From assembly GCA_903871935.1 (NCBI GenBank), contig CAIQIQ010000069.1, positions 1-64,000 of the forward strand: a stretch of 64,000 bases of DNA, given 5' to 3'. The translations under genes were made by a program, and so were the position numbers. The DNA comes from an uncultured Phycisphaerales bacterium. Lineage in GTDB: Bacteria > Planctomycetota > Phycisphaerae > Tepidisphaerales > Tepidisphaeraceae. The notes below the pieces were generated by a model. It saw only the letters and a list, made by a program, of their open reading frames with translations, had not been told where the DNA came from and searched no databases. Shown here in pieces: positions 8,209 through 16,404 of the stretch. The stretch's first letter is position 1; every line of letters begins with the position of its first letter.

Positions 8209-9729
8209 ATGCCCACATCGCGGCCCAACATCCTGCTTGTCATGTCCGACCAGCACAATGCCCGCTTCATGGGCAATGCTGGCCACCCGGTCGTGCGCAC
8301 GCCAGCACTCGACCAGCTTGCTGCCCAGGGCACGCGCTGCTCCGCTGCGTATTGTCCTCATCCCCTGTGCGTTCCCTCGCGCATGGGGTTTCTGACCGGC
8401 CGGCCACCATCGGAGGTCGGTTGCTGGGGCAACGGATCGGTTCTCGATTTCGATACGCCCACGTTCGCGCATGCATTTGCCGCCGCTGGCTGGGAATCGG
8501 TCCTCTGCGGCAGGATGCACTTCGAGGGCCCGAACCAGTTTCACGGGTTCCAGCGGCGCCTCTTCGGCGACAGCACGTACAGTCTCTCCCCGGAGATCCT
8601 GGGCCAGGGCCGCAACCGCACCAACGGCCAGACCCGATACGCCGTCGAGGTCGCTGGCCATGGCCAAACCGGGTTCCAGAGCTTCGATCAGATCGTCACC
8701 GATCGCGCCTGCCGGTTTCTGCGGGAGCGATCACCTGCCGATCCGCCGTTCTGCCTCGTGGTCGGTCTCATGCTTCCGCACAATCCCCTGATCTGTAGCC
8801 AACGTTGGTTTGACTACTACATGGGTGCGCTGCCTCCGCTGGAATTACCTACGCCCCGGGAGATCGAGCATCTCCACCCCGCCATCCGCGCTTGGCGCCA
8901 GCGCCGGGACGTTGATGACCTCACGCCTTTACGGCACCGCCGCGCTCTGGCCGCCTATTGCGGCCTGGTCAGCGAGTTAGATCAGAATCTCGGTACTCTC
9001 CTCCGTGCATTACGCCAACCCGCGTTCGCTGACAACACTCTGGTCGTCTATTGCAGTGACCATGGCGACCAGGCCGCCGAACATGGTCTGTGGTGGAAAA
9101 GCTCCTTCTACGAGGGCAGCGCGCGTGTTCCGCTGATCTTCCATCAGCCCGGCCGCATTCCCGCCGGCCGCGAGCTTGCTTCGGTGGTTAGCCTCATCGA
9201 TATCGGTCCCACGTTGCTGGAACTGGCCGGCGCCCCGGCGATGCCCACCGCCAGCGGCCGCAGTTTCGCCCGGTTGCTGCTGAACCAGCCCAGCCCATCC
9301 TGGCCGGACGAAGCTTTCAGCGAGTACGCTGGCGACCACGGCGATAGGCCTTCCTGCATGCTCCGTCGCGGCCGCTGGAAACTCATCTATTACAGCGAAT
9401 TCGACTCATGCCAGCTCTTTGATATGTACTCCGACCCGAGCGAACAGCACGACCTGGCGAGTGATCCCGCACATCGCCCCATTCTCGATGCGCTGTTGGC
9501 CGACATCCGCCAGCGCTGGTCGGCACAACGGATGATCGACGGCCTGCAGCGCGACCGCGAGCGATGGAAAACCATCAAAGACCTTCCGCCCATCGGCCCC
9601 CATCCAGTGGAGCACCACCAGCCGCTGCCTGGCGACAACGCTTTTGACTTCTCTCAGCTTCCGCAACCGCCATCGCTACTCCGCAGCCTCCAGAACCAAC
9701 AGGGAGTCTTCCCAGCCGTCGGGCGTTGA
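8209..9729 (+). CDS. Sulfatase (formylglycine-dependent)
   Basis: A 506-residue type I sulfatase. It carries the maturation motif CVPSRMGFLTGR, with Cys54 as the residue oxidised to formylglycine, and the N-terminal metal site PNILLVMSDQH. The C-terminal metal motif is YCSDHGDQAAEHGLWWK. It should hydrolyse a sulfate ester on a sugar. There is no signal peptide, so it appears cytoplasmic, unlike most polysaccharide sulfatases. No good Shine-Dalgarno precedes ATG 8209. It is divergent from the sulfotransferase-containing operon, so addition and removal of sulfate are encoded side by side. Its last 54 bases overlap the tail of the convergent apiosidase-like gene. Confidence 0.9.
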   Translation: MPTSRPNILLVMSDQHNARFMGNAGHPVVRTPALDQLAAQGTRCSAAYCPHPLCVPSRMGFLTGRPPSEVGCWGNGSVLDFDTPTFAHAFAAAGWESVLCGRMHFEGPNQFHGFQRRLFGDSTYSLSPEILGQGRNRTNGQTRYAVEVAGHGQTGFQSFDQIVTDRACRFLRERSPADPPFCLVVGLMLPHNPLICSQRWFDYYMGALPPLELPTPREIEHLHPAIRAWRQRRDVDDLTPLRHRRALAAYCGLVSELDQNLGTLLRALRQPAFADNTLVVYCSDHGDQAAEHGLWWKSSFYEGSARVPLIFHQPGRIPAGRELASVVSLIDIGPTLLELAGAPAMPTASGRSFARLLLNQPSPSWPDEAFSEYAGDHGDRPSCMLRRGRWKLIYYSEFDSCQLFDMYSDPSEQHDLASDPAHRPILDALLADIRQRWSAQRMIDGLQRDRERWKTIKDLPPIGPHPVEHHQPLPGDNAFDFSQLPQPPSLLRSLQNQQGVFPAVGR

Positions 9730-11031
9730 ATACGACTTCACGACTTTGTTCGTTTCCTGGCCGACTCGCGTCGCCGCGCCGGTGATGGGGTCGATCCAGC
9801 ACACGTTGACCTTCGGCGAACGGATCTTGCTCATATTGACCGAGAACGACGCCTTGTCGGCCAGATACAGCATGGCCCACTTGCCGCCTTCGTGCCGGGC
9901 GGCCAGGTGAAGCAGATCGCCGTTGTCTCTTCCGTTGGTCATCGAGGGTTTCAGGCCGCGAACATAGACGCTGCGCTCTTCCTCGCTCGCATCATACCTG
10001 GGCAGTGCAACCGGAACGGTGTCACCGCCCGAGGCAAACACCGATTGATCGGGGACCAGAAGCCACCACTGTTTGCGGGCCGTGATAATGTCTTTGAGCA
10101 CACCCATCTGAACCGCGCCTGGCGCATCCAAGGCTTCTTTCCAGGTGGGAAGCAAACGCCAACTGTCGTTGTGCCCGTAACCATGAACCGCACCGGCCAG
10201 ATACGTGTACCAGGCCTGCCGACGCACCCACAGCGGCGTGACATCAAAGCTGTATTCCGTGCCCGCCTCGTAGGCGCCTTCGGCCATCAGAACCGGCTTG
10301 GCCGGCTTGAGATGGTAGTCGCAGGTGATCATCGGATAGATCAGCTTGATGGCGTTCCACGTCTGCATCGAATCAAAATCCAGCCACTCTTCATTGTGCA
10401 GGAAGCTGGAGGAATAGGGTGATGGGTCGGGCTTGAAACTCATCAGGTGGCGGCCACCATCTCCTTCGCGCAACCCGGCGGCCAACTCCCGAATGACTGG
10501 AATGAACTCCTTCTTCGCCTCGGGAGTCGTGGTCCAGACGATATTGGGAACATCTTTGTATCGCTGGCCCAGCCACTTTGTCCAGGCGCGGGCCTTCTCC
10601 ACCGTGATGAAGTTGCGATAGCGCTGGTGGTAGATGGCCGGCAGGATGATCATGTCGTTGTCGGCCGCCAACTTGATCACGGCGTCAACGTTTTTGAAAT
10701 ACGCCTCATTCGGCTTGGCTGGATCGTCGTCGATCATCGCCTTGTGCCCATGGGCGTTGGGTTTGGTGCAATCGCCGCCCAGCAGCTTTACCTGAATGAC
10801 GGTAAAGCCGTTCTTCCCAGACAACTCGATAATCGTCCTGGCGTCGTCGAAACTGTTGCCGTGAAAGAGTTCCCATTGCGTGGTGCCCAGCCAGAAGAAG
10901 GGAACGTTATTCTGGTCGACGAAGTACCGCCCGTTGGAACTGACCTTCAGTGGGAAATGCATCGGAGACCTGCTTTCACGCAAGTGGCGGTGGCGCCCCG
11001 CGGATGACAGCGTTTCTGAACCGTCGGTCAT
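9676..11031 (-). CDS. Apiosidase-like protein (DUF4038 with collagen-binding-like C-terminus)
   Basis: A 451-residue protein. After a short leader, residues from about 27 (VSSNGRYFVDQNNVPFFWLG) match the apiosidase-like catalytic domain, DUF4038 (GH140-related), a TIM barrel that removes apiose-type branches from pectic glycans. The C-terminal 100 residues (VNVCWIDPITGAATRVG) match the small beta domain that usually follows. ATG 11031 is chosen because GGAGG lies five bases before it; ATG 10962 is an alternative that would start nearer the conserved domain. There is no signal peptide in either form. The start is 14 bases after the thymidylate-synthase-like gene, suggesting co-transcription. 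Confidence 0.82.
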   Translation of the reverse strand: MTDGSETLSSAGRHRHLRESRSPMHFPLKVSSNGRYFVDQNNVPFFWLGTTQWELFHGNSFDDARTIIELSGKNGFTVIQVKLLGGDCTKPNAHGHKAMIDDDPAKPNEAYFKNVDAVIKLAADNDMIILPAIYHQRYRNFITVEKARAWTKWLGQRYKDVPNIVWTTTPEAKKEFIPVIRELAAGLREGDGGRHLMSFKPDPSPYSSSFLHNEEWLDFDSMQTWNAIKLIYPMITCDYHLKPAKPVLMAEGAYEAGTEYSFDVTPLWVRRQAWYTYLAGAVHGYGHNDSWRLLPTWKEALDAPGAVQMGVLKDIITARKQWWLLVPDQSVFASGGDTVPVALPRYDASEEERSVYVRGLKPSMTNGRDNGDLLHLAARHEGGKWAMLYLADKASFSVNMSKIRSPKVNVCWIDPITGAATRVGQETNKVVKSYSTPDGWEDSLLVLEAAE

Positions 11032-11045
11032 CGAGTCCTCCAATC

Positions 11046-11882
11046 TTACCCCTCCAGAGCCTTCTTTCGCTCCACAACCTTCTTACGCGGCTCGGCCGGC
11101 ATGTCGGCCTCGGCCAGCAGTGCATCGCAGCCATCAATGAAATACGGCCGGGCGAATTCGGTGGTGTACACCTTCTGATCCATCGGCCGACCTTTGACCG
11201 TAGACAGGAAGCCCTCAAACTCCGCGAAGTAGCTTCCATAGATGTGGAATGAGTCGACGATATGGCAGTACTCGCCCAGTCCCACCCCAACGCGGGCGGC
11301 CACATCCGCCTGAAGTTCGGTAAAGGCGAACATGTTCATGAACGCCGCCTTGAAGGCGTCGTTGGAGCGCATGTGGATCACCATGTTCAGTCGCCCATCC
11401 TGAACCCGGAACCACAGCCGCTGCAGGCATGCCGGGTCGGAGATCCCCAGGTCGTTCCACGTCTGCCACGTCACCGCCTGCGCCCGGCGGGTATGGCCGC
11501 ATTCCCGCAGTGCCTTGACGCACGCTTCGATCTGGTCGATATGCTGCACGGTGTCGCCGCGCGGGATGCGATAGTCGAACAGCCGTTCATGGTAGGTGTA
11601 CTCCCACATGCCGGCCGCCGGGTTGATCCAGTGATCGTGAACGCCATAGAGCACTTCGCCGCGATACTTCTCCAGGTCGTCCAGGCCGCCCGGAAACGCC
11701 CGATGGATCCGCGGTTCGCCGAAGGGCTTGCGCACATGAATCATCGCCGTCACATCGCGGCTGTTGGGATCGTTGGGCTTGTCATACTGCGTCGGGAAAC
11801 TCTCCCCCTCTTCCCAGCAGGCCAGCACCGCTTTCTCCCATGCGTGTGGCAGATAGTCCTCAACGATGTGAATGCTCTTCAT
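11046..11882 (-). CDS. Thymidylate synthase-family protein, divergent
   Basis: A 278-residue protein with the thymidylate synthase fold but a divergent sequence. The active-site cysteine is Cys152 (DPACLQ), the phosphate-binding arginine pair is Arg132-Arg133, Arg172-Ser173-x-Asp175 aligns with the RSxD motif, Asn183 with the uracil-recognising asparagine, and HIY (213-215) with HxY. The N-terminal RTGTGT region of classical ThyA is missing. The layout is closer to archaeal-type thymidylate synthases. Asn183 favours dUMP over dCMP. It could be the cell's thymidylate synthase or a pyrimidine hydroxymethylase-like enzyme. It lies directly before an apiosidase-like gene, an odd partner. Confidence 0.75.
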   Translation of the reverse strand: MKSIHIVEDYLPHAWEKAVLACWEEGESFPTQYDKPNDPNSRDVTAMIHVRKPFGEPRIHRAFPGGLDDLEKYRGEVLYGVHDHWINPAAGMWEYTYHERLFDYRIPRGDTVQHIDQIEACVKALRECGHTRRAQAVTWQTWNDLGISDPACLQRLWFRVQDGRLNMVIHMRSNDAFKAAFMNMFAFTELQADVAARVGVGLGEYCHIVDSFHIYGSYFAEFEGFLSTVKGRPMDQKVYTTEFARPYFIDGCDALLAEADMPAEPRKKVVERKKALEG

Positions 11883-11975
11883 GTGCCAAAATCCTTCCTG
11901 ATGAAACTCGGATCGAACTGGCAGAGCATTCTACCGGCCGTGACAATTCTCAACCACAGTCGGCCAAACTCGCAA

Positions 11976-12224
11976 CTATCTCCAGCGAAGGTGAACGAGG
12001 ACGAGCATGGCACCCAAGACAAGGAAGCCGACACCGCAGGCAGCGAAGACCACCGTGTTGCCATTTGCGCGAGCACTCGAGAGCAGACCGCCCGTCAGAC
12101 AGCCGGCGCCGATGGCCAGGAAAGGTGAGGCCAGCAAAAGCATCCAGGGAAAACGCTTGCCTGGCGGCGCAGGGGCGTAATCAAGACGCTGCGCTTCGGG
12201 AAGATTCTGCAGGTCGGAGTCCAT
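11976..12224 (-). CDS. Small two-helix membrane protein
   Basis: An 82-residue protein with two predicted membrane segments (about 28-50 and 57-78). The N-terminal 25 residues are polar and Pro-rich. Its ATG lies two bases after the TAG of the DUF2283 gene with no Shine-Dalgarno of its own, so translation probably depends on the upstream gene. I recognise no family. Its tight coupling to a DUF4258/DUF2283 pair is the only clue to function. Confidence 0.55.
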   Translation of the reverse strand: MDSDLQNLPEAQRLDYAPAPPGKRFPWMLLLASPFLAIGAGCLTGGLLSSARANGNTVVFAACGVGFLVLGAMLVLVHLRWR

Positions 12225-12226
12225 CG

Positions 12227-12493
12227 CTATGCGGCCAGAAGTGGAGCGAGGTCGGAATGGGCAACGGAGGGAACCTTGTATTCCGCCAAGAGTTGATCCA
12301 ATGCGTTCACATCCACGTTGCGCGCCGACGTGAACTCTACACCGATGAGCCTTCCATCCTGTGTCAGATCAGCGACGAGCGACCCAACCCGGCGCGAATG
12401 CTCGGCCTTATCCTCTGTGCGTCGAGGCAGGTAGAGATAAGCAGCGATGGCTCGACCGTGACGATATGTGACCTCAAGAGAGACCTTATTCAT
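12227..12493 (-). CDS. DUF2283 protein (antitoxin-like)
   Basis: An 88-residue protein matching the DUF2283 pattern: an AAYLYLP strand, then VADLTQDGRLIGVEFTSAR. DUF2283 proteins are small beta-alpha proteins usually encoded next to DUF4258 proteins, and the pair is commonly regarded as a putative toxin-antitoxin module. The start ATG overlaps the DUF4258 stop by four bases (ATGA), so the two are translationally coupled. The order is toxin-like gene first. Confidence 0.72.
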   Translation of the reverse strand: MNKVSLEVTYRHGRAIAAYLYLPRRTEDKAEHSRRVGSLVADLTQDGRLIGVEFTSARNVDVNALDQLLAEYKVPSVAHSDLAPLLAA

Positions 12494-12759
12494 GGCTGCA
12501 CCTTGTATGCTGTGATGACCAGCACGACCTGCTCATTGTACAGCGGCTCGACCACAACTTCCCATACCGAACCATGATAGCGAGTTCGGATTGCCCAGCG
12601 GCCGGGCTCATGGTTTGGCTCGATGGTCTCGGGATCTTCCAGTATCGCTCGAACATCCGCCTCGGTGAAGCTTCGGTCCAGCATCCGTTTGCGAAAGTGG
12701 GGCAGGGAACAGTCCAGTTCCCAGGTCCACCATTCCGGCTTTTCGCGTCCGATCCGCAT
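12490..12759 (-). CDS. DUF4258 protein (toxin-like)
   Basis: An 89-residue protein with the DUF4258 layout: HFRKRMLDRSFTEADVRAIL near residue 21, then the strand VWEVVVEP and a C-terminal VLVITAYKV. DUF4258 proteins resemble RelE/BrnT-sized toxins, but no activity has been shown for this group as far as I know. The start ATG 12759 is six bases beyond the cysS stop, and its AAGGGA ribosome-binding site overlaps the end of cysS. It is therefore probably transcribed with cysS, which is unusual for a toxin-like gene. Confidence 0.7.
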   Translation of the reverse strand: MRIGREKPEWWTWELDCSLPHFRKRMLDRSFTEADVRAILEDPETIEPNHEPGRWAIRTRYHGSVWEVVVEPLYNEQVVLVITAYKVQP

Positions 12760-12765
12760 CAGCGC

Positions 12766-14244
12766 CTATCCCTTCCGCCACACCGTCCCATCCGCTCGGT
12801 CCTCAAGAGTAATGCCGATTTCGGTTAACCCTTTGCGGACGGCGTCGGCGGTGGCGAAGTTCTTGGACTTTCGGGCGTCGGCACGGACCTGAATCAGGAG
12901 CTTCATGAGCTGATCGACCAGGCCGGTGTCTTCGCCCTTGCCGGCAGAGGGCTGCTGACCAACGAAGCGGAACATGCCCAGAGTCTGGCCCACCGCCTTA
13001 AGCTGGGCGACGGCAGCGGCGGCGTTGACGGCCGCCGTCTGGTCCTTCGACTTCTCAACGCCGCTCTTCTCGATGTAGCCGTTGATTGCGCCGGCCAGTT
13101 CATGCATCACGGCGATTGCACCGGCGGTGTTGAAATCGTCGTCCATCATGTCGGTGAACTTCTGACGATAGGCGCTGACTTCTTTGCCCAGATCGCCTTG
13201 GACTTCAGCCGCGGTCGCGGCCGTGGCGCCCAATCGATCGACGCGTTCGAACAATCGCGTGAAGACCGACAGTGCCTTCTGGCAATTCGAGAGCACCTCT
13301 TCGGTGAATTCGATTGGGCGGCGGTAGTGGGTGGAAAGGAGGAAGTAGCGCACCAGTTCGGGGCCGTACTTATCGACCAGTTCGCGGGCGGAGACGACGT
13401 TGCCGATCGAGCCGCTCATCTTCTCATCTTTCCACTCGCCGCTGGCGGCCTTGGTCTTGATGCGGGTCAGGCCATTGTGCATCCAATAGCGGGCGAAGGG
13501 CTTGCCAGTGCAGCTTTCGGACTGCGCCAGTTCGTTCTCGTGGTGCGGGAACTGGAGATCCAACCCGCCGCCGTGAATGTCGAGGGTGTCGCCCAGGTAT
13601 TTCATGCTCATGGCCGAGCATTCGATGTGCCAGCCGGGCCGGCCTTTGCCCCAAGGAGAGTCCCAGGAGGGCTCACCGGGCTTGGCGGCTTTCCAGAGGG
13701 CGAAATCGGCCGGGCTGCGCTTGCCGGAGCCTTCGGTCTGGCGGGTGCCCGATTCCTGATCCTCCGGCCGGCGGTTGGTCAGTTTGCCATAGTCGGCATC
13801 TTTGGTGACATCGAACCAGACATTCCCGTCAACTGGGTAGGCAAAGCCCTTGGCGATCAGTTCCTGGGTGATCTTGATGATCTCGGCCATGTGCTCGGTT
13901 GCCTTGGGGAAGCGGTCAATCTGGTCGATGCCGAGGGATTTCAGCACCGAGAGGTATTCGGCCGTGTGCTTCTCCGCCAGTTCTTTCATCGACGTGCCAT
14001 ATTCGTTGGCTTTTTCGATCAGCTTGTCATCTACATCGGTGATGTTGACGATCCAGGTGACCTGATAGTCGCTATGCACCAGGTAGCGCTTGATGGCATC
14101 GAAGATGACCGGGCCGACCATGTGGCCGATATGGGGGGATTTGTAGACAGTCGGGCCGCAGAGATAGATGCCCACTTTGCCGGGGTGAACGGTCTGGAAC
14201 GGCTCTTTCTGACGGGTCAGGCTGTTGTAGACGCGCAAGCTCAT
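12766..14244 (-). CDS. cysS: Cysteine--tRNA ligase
   Basis: A 492-residue class I aminoacyl-tRNA synthetase that charges tRNA-Cys. The HIGH signature is SPHIGHM (36-42). Zinc ligands are Cys29, Cys209 (WHIECS), His234 and Glu238 (PHHENE). The KMSKS loop reads KMSGS (275-279), with Gly in place of the second lysine. ATG 14244 is chosen over an open extension to 14334 because the family starts here (MSLRVYNSLT) and AGGA lies about eight bases upstream. A promoter candidate lies at 14367-14395. Three small genes follow within a few bases. Identification is secure. Confidence 0.95.
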   Translation of the reverse strand: MSLRVYNSLTRQKEPFQTVHPGKVGIYLCGPTVYKSPHIGHMVGPVIFDAIKRYLVHSDYQVTWIVNITDVDDKLIEKANEYGTSMKELAEKHTAEYLSVLKSLGIDQIDRFPKATEHMAEIIKITQELIAKGFAYPVDGNVWFDVTKDADYGKLTNRRPEDQESGTRQTEGSGKRSPADFALWKAAKPGEPSWDSPWGKGRPGWHIECSAMSMKYLGDTLDIHGGGLDLQFPHHENELAQSESCTGKPFARYWMHNGLTRIKTKAASGEWKDEKMSGSIGNVVSARELVDKYGPELVRYFLLSTHYRRPIEFTEEVLSNCQKALSVFTRLFERVDRLGATAATAAEVQGDLGKEVSAYRQKFTDMMDDDFNTAGAIAVMHELAGAINGYIEKSGVEKSKDQTAAVNAAAAVAQLKAVGQTLGMFRFVGQQPSAGKGEDTGLVDQLMKLLIQVRADARKSKNFATADAVRKGLTEIGITLEDRADGTVWRKG

Positions 14245-14547
14245 AAGACTAATCCTAAAACGAGGTACGGATATGGGCAAACAGATAGCGACGCGTGCGG
14301 GAAGCTCTCTCCGCGCGTCAACAACAACAGGCATGAGCCGGCCGATGGAACGGAGTCATGCGGAGGATTCTATTGTGTACAGGGTGAGCGGACAAGACCG
14401 GTGACAATCTCGGTGCGCTTGCTGTGCCTTGCAGGCCTGACGTAGCCCGGTCCGATCTCAACCCTTTCGCGACGGGAGGCGGCGTGTTACCTTCTTCTTC
14501 GTCCTGTCTACAGGAGATCAACGGTTCAATTCGACACGGAGTGTTCT
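14245..14547. other. Divergent intergenic region between cysS and a glycosidase gene
   Basis: About 300 bases without a gene. It holds the candidate cysS promoter on the minus strand and, at its right end, the GGAG ribosome-binding site of the plus-strand gene at 14548. I see no riboswitch or T-box motif that I can name. Confidence 0.5.
14367..14395 (-). promoter_or_regulatory. Candidate cysS promoter
   Basis: On the minus strand, TTGTCC (14395-14390) and TAGAAT (14372-14367) are separated by exactly 17 bases. It would give cysS a leader of about 115 bases. Confidence 0.4.
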
Positions 14548-16362
14548 ATGCGCATTGCCTGTGCCCTGATTGCATCGATCGTGCTGCTGGCCCTGGCCGC
14601 GGACGCCGGCGCCAAGGAGTTTGCCCAGAAGTGGGTGTACGCATCGGCGAACTTCACCACGGACGCTGGCGCCAAGAAGGCCGACGAGCAGCTTGACCGG
14701 TTCAAGAAGCTCGGCGCTACCCACATCCTGCTGGTCGAGGCCAAGATGAGCCGCCTGTACGCCGCCACGCCCGACTACTTCCAGCGTGCCAAGGCGTATC
14801 AGGCCAAAGCGAAGGATCTGAACATCACGCTCGTCCCCAGTGTCTACCCGATCGGATATTCGGGCACGTGGTTCCACTACGATGCCAACCTGGCCAGCGG
14901 CATCCCCGTCAAGAACGCCCCGTTCATCGTCCAGGGCTCGGTTGCCCAGCCTTACCCGGCCAATACACCCAAGCTGATCAATGGTAACTTCGAGCAGTCG
15001 CAGGCGGATACGCCCAATGATCCATTCAGCGGCTGGATACTTCAGCCCAGCGCCGCCGTTATTACTGCCGATACCACGACGAAACATGGCGGCCAGATGT
15101 CATTGAAGCTCACAAACTTCGACAAGCTTCCCAAGGACAAACCCAAGGAACCCCAGCTCACGCGCAACGCCGTCTACCTGACGCAGAATGTAAAGGTCAA
15201 GCCCTTCCAGTATTACCGCGTCAGCTTTTGGGCCAAGACCCAGGACCTCAAGGCCAGCGGTGAATTGCACATCTCCATTACCTCACAGAATGGACTGCGT
15301 CGTCACGAGTTCCAGAACGCGGGCATCAATGAGACGCAGGATTGGACGCAGCACTTCGTCACCTTCAACACCTTTGAGGCCGAAGAGATCACGTTTGGTA
15401 TCGGCGTGAACGGGGCCAAGAGCGGGACGATCTGGTACGACGATGTGGTGATTGAGCCGGCCGGCCTTCTGCTGGTGCTGCGGCGCGATACGCTGCCGTT
15501 CGTCGTCACCAGCGAAGATGGCAAAACCGTTTACGAGGAGGGCCGCGACTACAAGCCCGTCCGCGACCCGTGCCTGTCGCAGGAGCCGTTCCCCGGCAAC
15601 TTCACGATCACGCACAAACCCTCGGCCATCGTCTCGACGTATAACTCGCGCATCACCGAGGGCCAGAAACTGCTGGTCAGTTACTACCACATGATGCGCA
15701 TCTACTCCGACCAGGAAGTGATCTCGATCCAGGATCCCAAGGTGTTCGAGATCATGGAGGACCAGGTGAAGCGCGTGGTCGAGGCCTGGCCGACCGGCAA
15801 TTACATGATGGGCTACGATGAGGTCCGGGCCGGCGGGTTCGAACCGCAACCCAATGGCGAAAAACTCACACCCGGGCAACTGCTGGCGCGCCATACCAGG
15901 AAGGGCTACGACATCCTTCGCAAGTATTCGCCCCAGGCGACGATCTACGCCTGGAGCGACATGTACACTCCGTATCACAACTCCCGCCCGTTCGACGTCT
16001 CGACCCACGAGGGCAAGGGTTACTACTACATCACCCCCAGCACATTCGAGGGCGCCTGGGAAGGGCTGCCCAAGGATGTGGTCATCATGAACTGGTGGAG
16101 CCCGGACGCCAGGAACGTCAAGTTCTTTGCCGATCGCGGCCACAAGCAGGTGCTCTGTGGCTACTATGACGCGCCGAAAACTGAAGACATGCAACGCAAC
16201 ATCGCGACCTGGTTGAAGGTATCCGATGGTGTACCCGGCATCCTTGGATTCACCTATACCACATGGCACAACGAGTACGACCACCTCGACGAGTACTTCA
16301 AACTGCTGGAAACCGCGGAATCGTGGACCAAAGACGTGAAGGAAGAGCCCAAGGACGAGTAA
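14548..16362 (+). CDS. Secreted glycosidase-like protein with carbohydrate-binding module
   Basis: A 604-residue protein with a signal peptide (MRIACALIASIVLLALAADA, cleavage near AGA/KEF). Residues of about 145-300 look like a CBM4/9-type jelly roll (LINGNFEQSQADTPNDPFSGW). The flanking parts form a TIM-barrel-like domain, with YMMGYDEVRAGG and TIYAWSDMYTPYH resembling the HxGxDE-type strand of GH20-like enzymes; Asp-Glu there may be catalytic. GGAG lies six bases before ATG 14548. The GH20 gene follows 42 bases downstream on the same strand, so the two probably act in sequence on one amino-sugar-containing glycan. Confidence 0.72.
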   Translation: MRIACALIASIVLLALAADAGAKEFAQKWVYASANFTTDAGAKKADEQLDRFKKLGATHILLVEAKMSRLYAATPDYFQRAKAYQAKAKDLNITLVPSVYPIGYSGTWFHYDANLASGIPVKNAPFIVQGSVAQPYPANTPKLINGNFEQSQADTPNDPFSGWILQPSAAVITADTTTKHGGQMSLKLTNFDKLPKDKPKEPQLTRNAVYLTQNVKVKPFQYYRVSFWAKTQDLKASGELHISITSQNGLRRHEFQNAGINETQDWTQHFVTFNTFEAEEITFGIGVNGAKSGTIWYDDVVIEPAGLLLVLRRDTLPFVVTSEDGKTVYEEGRDYKPVRDPCLSQEPFPGNFTITHKPSAIVSTYNSRITEGQKLLVSYYHMMRIYSDQEVISIQDPKVFEIMEDQVKRVVEAWPTGNYMMGYDEVRAGGFEPQPNGEKLTPGQLLARHTRKGYDILRKYSPQATIYAWSDMYTPYHNSRPFDVSTHEGKGYYYITPSTFEGAWEGLPKDVVIMNWWSPDARNVKFFADRGHKQVLCGYYDAPKTEDMQRNIATWLKVSDGVPGILGFTYTTWHNEYDHLDEYFKLLETAESWTKDVKEEPKDE

Positions 16363-16404
16363 GTCTCCGCCTGTACTATCCCAGTCATTCTGGACGAGAT
16401 ACCT

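Noticed and set aside
7342-8667. A 187-residue N-terminal extension of the DUF1961 protein.
   Set aside because: It crosses the promoter region and the sulfatase gene, and the signal peptide starts at ATG 8106.
13102-14445. A 447-codon open frame opposite cysS.
   Set aside because: It is the antisense shadow of a secure cysS gene in GC-rich DNA. Its translation has no recognisable domain.
15830-15860. A tRNA T-loop-like GGGTTCGAACC sequence.
   Set aside because: It is inside the coding region at 14548-16362, with no cloverleaf around it.
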